NCBI RefSeq assembly: GCF_051020765.1
Contig: NC_134944.1
Location: forward strand, 1,240,001 to 1,304,000
DNA from: Lasioglossum baleicum
Taxonomy: Eukaryota > Arthropoda > Insecta > Hymenoptera > Halictidae
DNA length: 64,000 nucleotides
Direction: 5' to 3'
The position numbers and the translations under genes were made by a program. Positions 57,601 through 63,020 of the stretch are shown here, one piece after another. Positions within the stretch are counted from its first letter, which is position 1. Each line of letters begins with the position of its first letter. The notes beneath the pieces were generated by a model. That model did not search any database and was not told the origin of the DNA. It saw nothing but the letters and a program-made list of their open reading frames with translations.

Positions 57601-60600
57601 AAACAAGAATGCACCAGAATATACCTAAATATACTAGAACATACAAGAATGTACAAGAATATACAAGAATGTACCAGAATATACAAGAATGTACCAGAAT
57701 ATACAAGAATGTACCAGAATAAACAAGAATGCACCAGAATAGACAAGAATGTACCAGAATAAACAAGAATGCACCAGAATATACCTAAATATACTACACT
57801 ATACAAGAATATACCAAAACATACAAGAATGTACCAGAATAGACAAGAATGTACCAGAATATACAAGAAAGTACCTAAATATACAAGAATGTACGAGCAT
57901 ATACTAAAATGTAGCAGAATAAACAAGAATGCACCAGAATATACCTAAATATACTAGAATATACAAGAATGTACCAGAATAGACAAGAATGTACCAGAAT
58001 ATACAAGAATGTACGAGCATATACTAAAATGTAGCAGAATAAACAAGAATGCACCAGAATATACCTAAATATACTAGAATATACAAGAATGTACCAGAAT
58101 AAACTAGAATGCACCAGAATATACCTAAATATACTACAATATACAAGAATGTACCAGAGTATACAACAATGTACCAAAATACATATACCTAAATATACAA
58201 GAATGTACCAGAAGATACTAGAATGTACCAGAATAAACAAGAATGCACCAGAATATACCTAAATATACTATAATATACAAGAATGTACCGGAATATACAA
58301 GAATGTACCAGAATATACAAGAATGTACCAGAATAAACAAGAATGCACCAGAATAGACAAGAATGTACCAGAATATACAAGAATGTACCTAAATATACAA
58401 GAATGTACGAGCATGTACTAAGTAAAATGTAGCAGAAAAAAACAAGAATGCACCAGAATATACCTAAATATACTAGAATATACAAGAATGTACCAGACTA
58501 TACAAGAATGTACCAGAATAAACTAGAATATACCTAAATATACTACAATATACAAGAATGTATCAAAATATACAAGAATGTACCAGAATATACAACAATG
58601 TACCAGAATACATATACCTAAATATACAAGAATGTACCAGAATATAGGTATATTATACCAGATTGTACTAGAATATACAAGAATAAACGAGAACATACTA
58701 TAAAATATACAAGAATGTACCAGGAATATATAAAAATATCCAAGTATGTACCTAAATATCCTAGAATATACAACCTAAATATACTAGAATATACAACCTA
58801 AATATGTATACTAGAATATACAAGAATGTACCAGAACACACCATAATATACTTGACATATAAGAAGTCAACTTTTCGATACCGACACAAGCGGAATGATC
58901 AAACCGGCGGTCATTGTCACGACGTCCAGCCGATCACGGCGCGGCGGCTCCATTCGTTATCAGAGATCGCCACGCCATATTTAAAACCGACTGCGAGAAA
59001 AAAAAGAAGGCAATCTGACCGAAGAAAATTGGTTACGTCGTTACGTGCAACCGGCAACGCTGCGACGGGCGCAGAGCGGCTCTGAAAGACCTTTTCTCCG
59101 CTGGATGCAGCAGCGGTACCAGAAAGGGCCGTGACGTCATCCTCACGACGTCATCTCCGCGCCTGGCTGAGGCGGCCTAATGTAAAGATGCAATCCGTAA
59201 GTGTCGTGGAAAAAAAAGGAGAAAAAAACGTCCTCTCGTAAACTCTTATCTGGCCGCGAGAACTGATAGACGTTCATTAAGGGAGGTTGACCGGTCGGGC
59301 CGGGCCGGGCCGGTCATCAAGCGGCGAGAGCTCTTAACATCGTTTCGCATCGTTTCGATAAAGTTTCTTATCATCTCGTTACTCCGCGTTCTCTCTTCTC
59401 TCGGTAACCTCGTTCAGCTTTCGTGCAAACGCGTCCGAAAGTGTTGCATTTTAATTAGCGAGACACCGTCCCCAATATGTATTAATTCTACCTGAAATTT
59501 CTTTCCCATCTATTTGTCATTTGAAACTTGTTTCCCTCAATTCTAAACTTGAAATTTCCCTCGATTTAAACTTGAATTTTCCCTCAATTTAAACTTGAAA
59601 TTCCCCCCCAATTTGAACTTGAAATTTCTCACGATTTGAACTTGAAATTTCCCTCAATTCTGAAATTTCTCACGATTTAAACTTCAAATTTCCCTCGATT
59701 TAAACTTGACATTTTCCTGAATTTAAACTTGAAATTCCCCCCCAATTTGAACTTGAAATTTCTCACGATTTAAACTTGAAATTTCCCTCAATTCTAAATT
59801 TGAAATTTCCCTCAATTTAAAAGTGTTGCATTTTAATTAGCGAGACACCGTCTCCGATATGTATTAATTCTACCTGAAATTTCTTTCTTAGCGAGTCGCG
59901 AACCTGCACGAGTTTTACTTTTACGTTTTGATTCGTTTCAATCCGTTATCAGTACATTTCCCATCAGTAAAAACATTTTCGAAGATGCAATTCAAACAGG
60001 ATTATTATTATTATTATTGAGGACTATCATTCTCTCCAGTCACGTCGCGTCACCTCGGCGAGGGGCTGTGAATCGAGTTGCGAAAGAACGGATTCGCGGT
60101 ATAGTTCGGTGCGATATAGTGCGGGCGGGCTTCGTGGGAGTCCGCTGGTAATTCTCTCTCGTCCGGGCTGCTGTTCGTCTTCCTCCGCATTTGGAAATGT
60201 TCTGATTCCGGCCGGTGACGCCATGGAACTGTGTTTTTTATTTTTTGTTATTCTTACTTCGACTCGCACGAGAGTGCGTGCACGTTATCGTATGAAGAAT
60301 GAAGAAGAGAAACGCGAATGATTGGTATCCTCGTTAACTGTTCGAATGGTCCGTTTGGTTGCAGGCTTAACTCTTTTTCTTCGACCGGGTAACGCAATAA
60401 CAACCCTAATCGTTCCAGCAGAATATATGTCCACGTACAGGCTGTCCCAAGGTCCTCAGGTGACTTCAAGTAACATTTTCTAGCCTATTGTTTCGTAATT
60501 CTTTCATTGTATCACTAGCTGCACCCGGCCACGCGTTGCTGTGGCTCGGTCAGGTGTGAGTTCTCAGTTGATGCCGTCACAAACGAACAGATAGACGCGA

Positions 60601-60925
60601 TTCTATTATACTATACCATTTTTACCACATTTTACTGTTTGTCCAGAACTTATTTCCGACAAACGGTACAGTAGATCGTTGAATTTGTTGAATTCAAACA
60701 AATTTAGCAAACGAATCGAAGATTAAATTGCTGACTTACCCTGTAGCCCTTCTCTCCGGTGCCGCCATATTCTCCACCAGCCCCTTTCTCACCCTTCGGA
60801 CCATCGGGACCATCAGGACCAATATCTCCCGGAAGTCCTTCCGGTCCTTGTGGTCCAGGAATTCCAGGATAACCCGGATTACCTTTTATCCCCGTGCAAT
60901 TGCATTTGTACGAATCCTTGCAGCC
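33108..60925 (-). CDS. vkg: type IV collagen alpha chain, viking-like (gene span, 5' end missing)
   Basis: Twenty-six minus-strand exons join in phase to about 1800 codons. Order: 7S-type Cys-rich start (GCKDSYKCNCTG), interrupted Gly-X-Y helix with internal Cys (GLDGCNGTDG, DDCGVCTPG) and RGD sites, NC1 of two repeated subdomains with all 12 cysteines, then an 83-residue Gln/Arg-rich tail. Known role: secreted basement-membrane collagen forming heterotrimers, joined by 7S and NC1 contacts. The NC1 motifs SCLEEF, EMFRKP and QQTLKADHTSRVSRC fit my memory of insect viking better than Col4a1, but the alpha-1/alpha-2 call is tentative. The length fits the family (about 1700-1950). The signal-peptide exon is not found between 60926 and 64000. 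Convergent with tai. Confidence 0.9.
33943..34235 (-). CDS. vkg: collagen IV exon: NC1 middle
   Basis: AAGSCVRKFSAMPFMFCNIN, then NRNDYSYWLSTTEPMPMAMT, YISRCSVCEAP and PTCPGGWEELWIGYSFLM. It holds six of the NC1 cysteines; the Met-rich PMPMAM lies where the sulfilimine-forming Met is found. Donor ATG|GTGGGT, phase 2 in, 0 out. Confidence 0.95.
34435..34620 (-). CDS. vkg: collagen IV exon: end of helix and start of NC1
   Basis: GYPGPPGPSAPPGPGPRNRG ends the triple helix. FHFARHSQSEMIPLCPKNT and KLWDGFSLLHIMGNGHPYGQ open NC1. Acceptor TTTTTCTAG, donor CTCG|GTACC, phase 2 in, 1 out. Confidence 0.95.
34710..34880 (-). CDS. vkg: collagen IV exon: Gly-X-Y
   Basis: Uninterrupted Gly-X-Y from GFPGLKGMMGEPGQDG to GYPGHPGAVGRQGQPG. 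171 nt, phase 2 in, 1 out; acceptor CTCGTAG, donor CCAG|GTACAA. Confidence 0.95.
34930..35440. repeat. dispersed repeat family B (three copies) filling a collagen intron
   Basis: AAAATTCTGAAAAAATTCAC, AATTTTTTCGTAATTTTTCG and GAACAGAAGAAATAAA recur three times about 180 bp apart. The intron 34881-35442 is almost entirely this repeat. Confidence 0.85.
35443..35530 (-). CDS. vkg: collagen IV exon: Gly-X-Y with interruption
   Basis: GPKGDRGMNPFSLVPRKGIP then GDIGSIGLPG. MNPFSLVPRK breaks the triplet pattern. Acceptor TTTTTCAG, donor CCAG|GTACAG, phase 0 in, 1 out. Confidence 0.92.
35616..35908 (-). CDS. vkg: collagen IV exon: Gly-X-Y
   Basis: GPKGFVGYPGNPGLEG to GLDGPPGPK. One break at GFSVKGESG. 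Acceptor TTCGAACAG, donor AAAA|GTTAGT (non-G last base), phase 2 in, 0 out. Confidence 0.95.
36036..36221 (-). CDS. vkg: collagen IV exon: Gly-X-Y
   Basis: GAPGEFAEPGEEGRPG to GPKGLSGDQG, with breaks at GEFAEPG and GLSFHGPKG. Phase 2 in, 1 out; acceptor GTGCTGCTTCAG, donor CAAG|GTCCG. Confidence 0.93.
36270..36475 (+). pseudogene. mariner transposon remnant, transposase C-terminus and 3' end
   Basis: The plus frame reads KDVEKWVSDWMTSKDDSFFR and then REIRLLPERWGKVIANDVQY, FD and TAA (36396-36398), the typical end of mariner-class transposases. It is followed by TAAAAAAACGGACGGAAC and TTTCCGATTGACCTAATA, a mariner-type terminal repeat. The 5' part with the catalytic Asp residues is missing, so it is dead. 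It sits in a collagen intron, opposite strand. Confidence 0.85.
36556..36655 (-). CDS. vkg: collagen IV exon: Gly-X-Y
   Basis: GEQGDIGFYGPDGFPGLPG to GNQGPPGLSG. 100 nt, phase 0 in, 1 out; acceptor TTATCTTAG, donor TCAG|GTGAAA. Confidence 0.94.
36765..36964 (-). CDS. vkg: collagen IV exon: Gly-X-Y
   Basis: GMPGDQGPRGMPGLTG to GFIGVHGRK. A break occurs at GLPSYAEAEKG. It contains RGD in GERGDEG. Acceptor TTCTTTGTAG, donor AAAG|GTACTT, phase 2 in, 0 out. Confidence 0.94.
37141..37339 (-). CDS. vkg: collagen IV exon: Gly-X-Y
   Basis: GEIGDFGPDGLLGPIG to GEPGLMGLPG, continuous triplets with many Lys at Y positions. Acceptor CATTGTTACAG, donor CCAG|GTGAGC, phase 0 in, 1 out. Confidence 0.95.
37440..37862. 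repeat. dispersed repeat family A filling a collagen intron
   Basis: Two units (TCTTTTATGTTGTATCACTT and CATAAATGGCGCAGCCTGTC, each with a TCGAAAATCGTTTGTCTTAC-type block). The repeat runs to the splice donor at 37863. Confidence 0.85.
37864..38408 (-). CDS. vkg: collagen IV exon: longest Gly-X-Y exon
   Basis: 545 nt. GPDGPPGFDGMKGLKG to GYDGVHGTPGEK, one Gly-X-Y block with breaks at GENSFSGPQG and GSAIDGYDG. Acceptor ACGTCTAG, donor AAAAG|GTACA, phase 2 in, 0 out. A fused exon is likely, as arthropod collagen exons are often this long. Confidence 0.95.
38441..38932. mobile_element. inverted-repeat element making up most of a collagen intron
   Basis: The left arm AAGCGCTGGATAAAAGATTA and the right arm TGATCTTTTATCTAGCGCTC pair, as do TCGAAAGTCCTATTTTTACG and CGTAAAAATAGGACTTTCGA. 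Inner repeats GCGTTTACCAGGCGCAA and ACGCCTGGTAAACG are also paired. 492 bp of a 565-bp intron. Confidence 0.88.
38974..39079 (-). CDS. vkg: collagen IV exon: Gly-X-Y
   Basis: GAKGQRGDSVQGSRGFPG to GRIGEAGIQG. RGDS and a short break (GDSVQG). Acceptor ATCTACAG, donor CAAG|GTACGT, phase 0 in, 1 out. Confidence 0.94.
39148..39354 (-). CDS. vkg: collagen IV exon: Gly-X-Y
   Basis: GRGGNKGERGDLGTNQTYG to GLAGLPGLQ. Break GTNQTYG holds an N-Q-T glycosylation sequon; RGD in GERGDLG. Acceptor GGTTTTAG, donor TTCAG|GTAATA, phase 0 both. Confidence 0.94.
39425..39618 (-). CDS. vkg: collagen IV exon: Gly-X-Y
   Basis: GDDGAKGAQGRTGDEG to GNEGPVGYP. Break GIARQGAVG. Acceptor AATTCTTGCAG, donor CCCG|GTAAGT, phase 2 in, 0 out. 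Confidence 0.94.
39855..40104 (-). CDS. vkg: collagen IV exon: Gly-X-Y with long interruptions
   Basis: GDHGPPGPSGRDG to GFKGEVGLPG. Two sizeable breaks: GDDAQVPREFLRGDPG (with RGD) and GESSSHDVKLDG. Acceptor TTGGTTTAG, donor CCAG|GTGAGA, phase 0 in, 1 out. Confidence 0.94.
40744..41090 (-). CDS. vkg: collagen IV exon: Gly-X-Y
   Basis: GLPGEKGERGDSGLNG to GDTGPPGPKGEK. RGDS near the start; break GKIILPRGQLKGILG. Acceptor TTCGCACAG, donor AAAAG|GTTAAA, phase 2 in, 0 out. The adjoining intron 40105-40743 shows no feature I recognise. Confidence 0.95.
41118..41388. mobile_element. MITE, family D, in a collagen intron
   Basis: The left end GGACAGCGGATTTTGTGAAT and right end TTTGCATAAAGATCCGCAGT. 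A further lone left end (AGACTGTGGATCTTTATGCA) is at 41497-41516. Confidence 0.7.
41564..41728 (-). CDS. vkg: collagen IV exon: Gly-X-Y with conserved Cys pair
   Basis: GPKGFPGKGVRIQGPQGE to GLRGFKGDDCGVCTPG. The CGVC pair in the helix is the kind of conserved interruption used for inter-chain disulfides in collagen IV. Acceptor ACGAACAG, donor CCAG|GTATAT, phase 2 in, 1 out. Confidence 0.95.
42080..42256 (-). CDS. vkg: collagen IV exon: Gly-X-Y
   Basis: GLPGQMGSQGPPGLVG to GDRGDPGIAG, with break GVTIIGPPG. RGD in GDRGDPG. Acceptor ATTACGCTAG, donor GCTG|GTAAAT, phase 2 in, 1 out. Confidence 0.95.
42597..42772. mobile_element. MITE, family D, ending 10 bp from a collagen splice donor
   Basis: The left end GGACAGCGGATTTGATGCGG and right end TTTGCATAAGAATCCGCTGT, 176 bp. 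Internal AAGTGAAACAGTAT / ATACTGTTTTATTTCACTT also pairs. Confidence 0.85.
42782..42931 (-). CDS. vkg: collagen IV exon: Gly-X-Y
   Basis: GPPGPMGHSGTPGSPG to GTSVKGEPGSDG. Pro-rich block GPPGPPGPAGPPGSPG. Acceptor CCGATTTAG, donor GATG|GTACGT, phase 2 in, 1 out. Confidence 0.95.
43052..43178 (-). CDS. vkg: collagen IV exon: Gly-X-Y with acidic interruption
   Basis: GEPGEPGNQGAPGKQG, then GKYIPELDEIIEGNVGIQG, a 12-residue acidic break in the helix. Acceptor ATGTTTAG, donor TTAG|GTTTGT, phase 0 in, 1 out. Confidence 0.93.
43266..43427 (-). CDS. vkg: collagen IV exon: Gly-X-Y
   Basis: GRPGFLGVKGMKGEQG to GNSGGPGSD. Uninterrupted. Acceptor CATTGTGCAG, donor TGAC|GTAAGC, phase 0 both. Confidence 0.95.
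43766..44005 (-). CDS. vkg: collagen IV exon: Gly-X-Y with interruption
   Basis: GYLGERGLPGMQGETG to GELGAKGLL. Break GPSSTTAYNQRPGTTPVKG, plus RGD sites (GDRGDPG and MRGDYG). Acceptor TTTGACCTTAG, donor TCTG|GTAAGT, phase 0 both. Confidence 0.95.
44072..44432. mobile_element. MITE, family D, long copy
   Basis: The left end AGACTGCGGATTTTACGCAT and right end AATGCATAAAGATCCGCAGT, 360 bp. The centre may contain a second, internal partial copy (TTAGTTTGCATAAGAAAAAT near 44245). Confidence 0.75.
45109..45481. mobile_element. fold-back element, GC-rich core, TATACAGGGTG ends
   Basis: The left end TATACAGGGTGTCCCAAAAT and right end ATTTTGGGACACCCTGTATA. The arms continue through ACGGACCAATCAGAGCGC / GCGCTCTGATTGGTCCGT around a GC-rich loop (45258-45330). 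373 bp, no coding frame. Confidence 0.92.
46943..47005 (-). CDS. vkg: collagen IV exon: short Gly-X-Y
   Basis: GYPGSYGIPGEMGLPGDTGD then M. 63 nt, 21 codons. Acceptor GTTGTCCTCAG, donor ACATG|GTGAGT, phase 0 both. GSYGIPG is in register. Confidence 0.92.
47145..47700. repeat. AT-rich minisatellite in a collagen intron
   Basis: Shuffled units of GAATTTTAGAATTTCACGAT, TTTAGAACTTTACAACTCTA and GAATTTTACAATTT repeat irregularly with an underlying period near 22-24 bp. It separates a truncated family D left end (47077-47145) from a complete copy (47732-47935). Confidence 0.85.
47732..47935. mobile_element. MITE, family D (AGACAGCGG variant)
   Basis: The left end AGACAGCGGATCTGAATGCG and right end ATACATAAAATCCGCTGTCT, 204 bp. 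It closely resembles the copy at 29875-30075. Confidence 0.85.
48068..48289 (-). CDS. vkg: collagen IV exon: Gly-X-Y with CNGT
   Basis: GHTGLYGVMGPDGLDG then CNGTDGRAG, ending GTPGINGLE. The single Cys with an N-G-T sequon matches the conserved CNGT motif close to the 7S domain in collagen IV chains. Acceptor GGGGTGCAG, donor CGAG|GTAATC, phase 0 both. Confidence 0.95.
48330..48905. repeat. dispersed repeat family A (three tandem copies)
   Basis: The blocks AGGACGCAGCCTGTCCAGAT, AAGATGCAGAATTTGCGGAT and AAAGACGCAGCTCGTCGAGA mark three units of about 185 bp. It fills the intron 48290-48922. Confidence 0.9.
48923..48967 (-). CDS. vkg: collagen IV exon: shortest Gly-X-Y
   Basis: GDQGIQGFPGSPGLS, 15 codons. 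Acceptor TTCTTTTCAG, donor CTCG|GTTCGT, phase 0 both. In register with the exons on both sides. Confidence 0.88.
48992..49076. repeat. (AATAT)n microsatellite
   Basis: About 17 copies of a TATAA pentamer, uninterrupted, ending TAATAATATAG. It begins about 25 bp beyond the acceptor of the 48923-48967 exon. Confidence 0.95.
50065..50575. repeat. dispersed repeat family A (three copies)
   Basis: The blocks AAAGATGCAGAATTTGCAGG, AAAAAATGCAGAATGTACAT and AAAGATGCAGAATTTGCAGA mark units of about 170 bp. Confidence 0.9.
51940..52250. repeat. family C minisatellite
   Basis: Units of AACTTGAAATTTCCCTCAAT, opposite orientation to 6190-6345, about ten degenerate copies. Confidence 0.85.
52260..52372. 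mobile_element. mariner-derived MITE, right half only
   Basis: CAATTTTAATTTACAAACGC then TACAAACTTTCGTTCCAGCC and CAATATTA match the right ends of the copies at 25453 and 26402. It is followed directly by TATACAGGGTG, the end of another element type. Confidence 0.55.
53845..54385. repeat. dispersed repeat family A (three copies)
   Basis: The blocks AAATACGCAGTCTGCCCAGA, AAACATGCAGAATGTACAGA and AAAGTCGCGGCCTGTCCAGA mark the units. Confidence 0.9.
54725..56015. repeat. satellite array, mixed 112- and 131-bp units
   Basis: GGATACGTCGATGATGATTG recurs eleven times at 54749, 54898, 55028, 55140, 55252, 55363, 55495, 55626, 55738, 55869 and 56003 (spacings 149, 130, 112, 112, 111, 132, 131, 112, 131, 134). 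Long units carry an extra block of about 19 bp (TTCGATATGGAATAATG-like). High identity among the 112-bp units suggests recent amplification. Confidence 0.95.
57366..58855. repeat. 1.5-kb minisatellite, 20-bp unit
   Basis: The basic unit GTACCAGAATATACAAGAAT recurs with variants (GCACCAGAATATACCTAAAT and others) in higher-order blocks of about 180 bp (for example 57470-57640 and 57640-57780 nearly identical). The unit lacks stops in several frames of the minus strand, producing long false ORFs. Confidence 0.95.
59500..59830. repeat. family C minisatellite
   Basis: About fourteen units of AACTTGAAATTTCCCTCAAT, with a duplicated larger block (TTGCATTTTAATTAGCGAGA at 59443 and 59825). Confidence 0.85.
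60513..60555. mobile_element. transposable-element end fragment
   Basis: CACTAGCTGCACCCGGCCAC and GCGTTGCTGTGGCTCGGTCA resemble the CTAGCTGxACCCGGC...GCGTTGC termini seen on many insect repeats. Class cannot be fixed from this piece. Confidence 0.35.
60740..60925 (-). CDS. vkg: collagen IV exon: 7S-type N-terminal region
   Basis: GCKDSYKCNCTGIKGNPG opens with three Cys and an N-C-T sequon, then regular Gly-X-Y to GGTGEKGYR. The Cys cluster before the first triplets is the hallmark of the 7S region that cross-links four trimers. Acceptor TTGTTGCAG|GGCTGC, donor CAGG|GTAAGT, phase 0 both. The signal-peptide exon must lie further right. Confidence 0.95.
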
Positions 60926-61189
60926 CTGCAACAAATCAAACGGAAACGTTAGAAAATGTTTATCGATCTTGTCGGATCTTCTATTATTCATTTTATCTAG
61001 AATGGTCGAGCGATAGAAAATGTCTGTTTGCACGCACAAGTACGAGTGCAGTTATGTATACATATATTTTCACACTAAACCTACCACAAAGGATCAAATG
61101 ACCCGTTTTTTTAGATTTTTTAAACTACTTTTCTACAAAAAATTAACTTAAATCAAATTTTTTATATATAAGAATTCCTGTTAATTTTC

Positions 61190-61420
61190 AAAAATTAATT
61201 TAAAATTGAAATTTCCTTCTAGTTAAACTTGAAATTTCCCTAGATGTAAACTTGAAATTTCCCTCAATTCTAAACTTGAAATTTCCCTCAATTCTAAACT
61301 TGAAATTTCCCTCAATTCTAAACTTGAAATTTCCCTCCATGTAAACTTGAAATTTCCCTCGATTTAAACTTCAAATTTCCCTCAATTCAAAACTTGAAAT
61401 TTCCCTCAATTCTTTAGCAA
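61190..61420. repeat. family C minisatellite
   Basis: Ten units of AACTTGAAATTTCCCTCAAT, among the most regular copies in the window (61230-61350). Confidence 0.9.
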
Positions 61421-62214
61421 AGAATGGTTCGGATTAGGTTCTTTTTAGAAAAGAATGGTGGCTAATTAATTGATGAATACATAAAGCTGTATTCTTTATG
61501 AATTTCAATCATCTGATATTTACCAAATTTATTTCTTTGGGTATCTACTATATTATTGGAAAAATGGCCAAAAATTTGGGTAGTCACATTCTTGTTATGT
61601 TAAAATATTATGAAATAGTTATTTCCAGAGCTCCGTAAACCCAGTGTTAAAAAAGGCCGTTCAAAGTTGGAACACAGCAGTAAAAATATCCAGTAGGAAG
61701 CTGAAACGATTACATCAGGGAGATCTGTTTTTCTTTCTTTATTACCGGATCGATAGGATCGCCGCCGTGCCTGGGAATCTTTCAAGATAGCTTGCAAAAA
61801 TATTTGCGGTACCAGACGGGGTTCACCAACCAAATTGTTTACTCAACCCTCCTACACACTGTGTGCCGAAAAAAAAATATACTGAATTTTACATGGAAAA
61901 AAATCACGACAAAAAATAGAACTACATAGAAATATGTGCATGTTTATATTTTTCTTTCGTTTTGAAAATCTCGACGACAATAAGCGAAACTACACTTCTG
62001 CATATCCGCCCACGATCCAGGATTACATTGTAGAATCAAGGTCACCTCTTGCATTAATGCATCAGTTTAACGCCTCCCACGTGATTGGCTGCGACGAGTC
62101 ACCTTGTTTCCAATCGCATGTCAAGGTGTCTTCATCATTTTCAGAATCATTTCAAGAATCTTTTCGACTTTTAGTAAGATATAATTCCTTCAGGTTCGAA
62201 ACAGAAAATCCACG

Positions 62215-62365
62215 TTTTTGGATCTTGGTCCGATGTTTTTCTCAATTTTCTCCAGAACCGTCTGGTTTACGAAAAAAAGTGATAGGGCAGAAAAGATGCA
62301 GAATGTGCAGATCTGCAGATTTTGTTTGACATATTTTTCGACGCGACAAATAGCTTAGAAGATAT
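62215..62365. repeat. dispersed repeat family A (one copy)
   Basis: Contains TTTTCTCAATTTTCTCCAGA, AGATGCAGAATGTGCAGATC and ACATATTTTTCGACGCGACA. Confidence 0.85.
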
Positions 62366-62739
62366 TCAAGGTGTCTTCATCATTTTCACAATGACATGCA
62401 GAATCTTTGCCGATTTTCCTCTATTATCGTCTTCAGCAATTATTGAAATTTATTTAAATTAACGATCGCACTATTCGTTGACTTTTGGGTGCAGTGTCAA
62501 TGTATCTGTGCAATCCATAACTGATGTGTCTTCTTACAATAAGACAGTCAGACAAGTTTCGTCAGTGTTGACCCAGTGATTTTAATTTTCGCATGCCGAC
62601 CTCGAGTGGCAACAACATCTTCCAAATATGTAATGTCTCGGTTTCTGGCATCGAAATGACGTAACATGGCGGCGAGGATCGAGAAGATTACGCGATAAGA
62701 CAGTCTGCCGCGAGTTATGTTCCACTTCGTCGCGAAAAT

Positions 62740-63020
62740 TCTATAATTCTATACTTTCGGATTTTAAAAAAAATTGATTTTCCAACCAAAAATTCTGAAA
62801 AAATTCACAGACGTCTGTGTTGCCAGGTAGAACGTTCGTGAATTTTTTCGAAATTTTTTGTTGCGCAGAACAAGAGAAATAAAACATAATTATAACCAAG
62901 GTAGACTCGAGGATCCAGTCGAAAATGCTGCCGGATTTTTTAAAAAATCGATTTTCCAACGAAAAAAATTCTGAAAAAATTCACAGACGTCTGTGCTATT
63001 AGTCGGAACGTTCATGAATT
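62740..63020. repeat. dispersed repeat family B (two copies)
   Basis: AATTCTGAAAAAATTCACAG and ACGTCTGTG occur twice (62789 and 62969), followed by ACGTTCGTGAATTTTTTCG-like blocks. Confidence 0.85.

Larger units (their letters stand above)
48968..60739 (-). other. vkg: 11.8-kb collagen intron
   Basis: Between the 7S exon and the next helix exon. It contains (AATAT)n, family A and C repeats, a mariner-MITE fragment and two large satellite arrays. No further collagen exon is needed (phase 0 to 0), but a small Gly-X-Y exon could be hidden. Stretches 49080-50060, 50580-51900, 52400-53840, 56020-57300 and 58860-59490 show nothing I can support. Confidence 0.75.

Noticed and set aside
57305..58485. 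Long hydrophobic minus-strand ORFs resembling repeated membrane segments
   Set aside because: They exist only because the 20-bp minisatellite unit lacks stops; no start context or domain.
54725..58855. Regular repeat-spacer arrays that could suggest CRISPR
   Set aside because: Units are contiguous satellites without unique spacers, in an animal genome.
60222..60321. Plus-strand ATG with a signal-peptide-like start (MELCFLFFVILTS)
   Set aside because: On the strand opposite to the collagen, inside its intron, followed by a short basic stretch and a stop; no splice partner seen.
61934..62329. 131-residue plus-strand ORF
   Set aside because: Its C-terminal third is translated family A repeat; the composition gives no domain.
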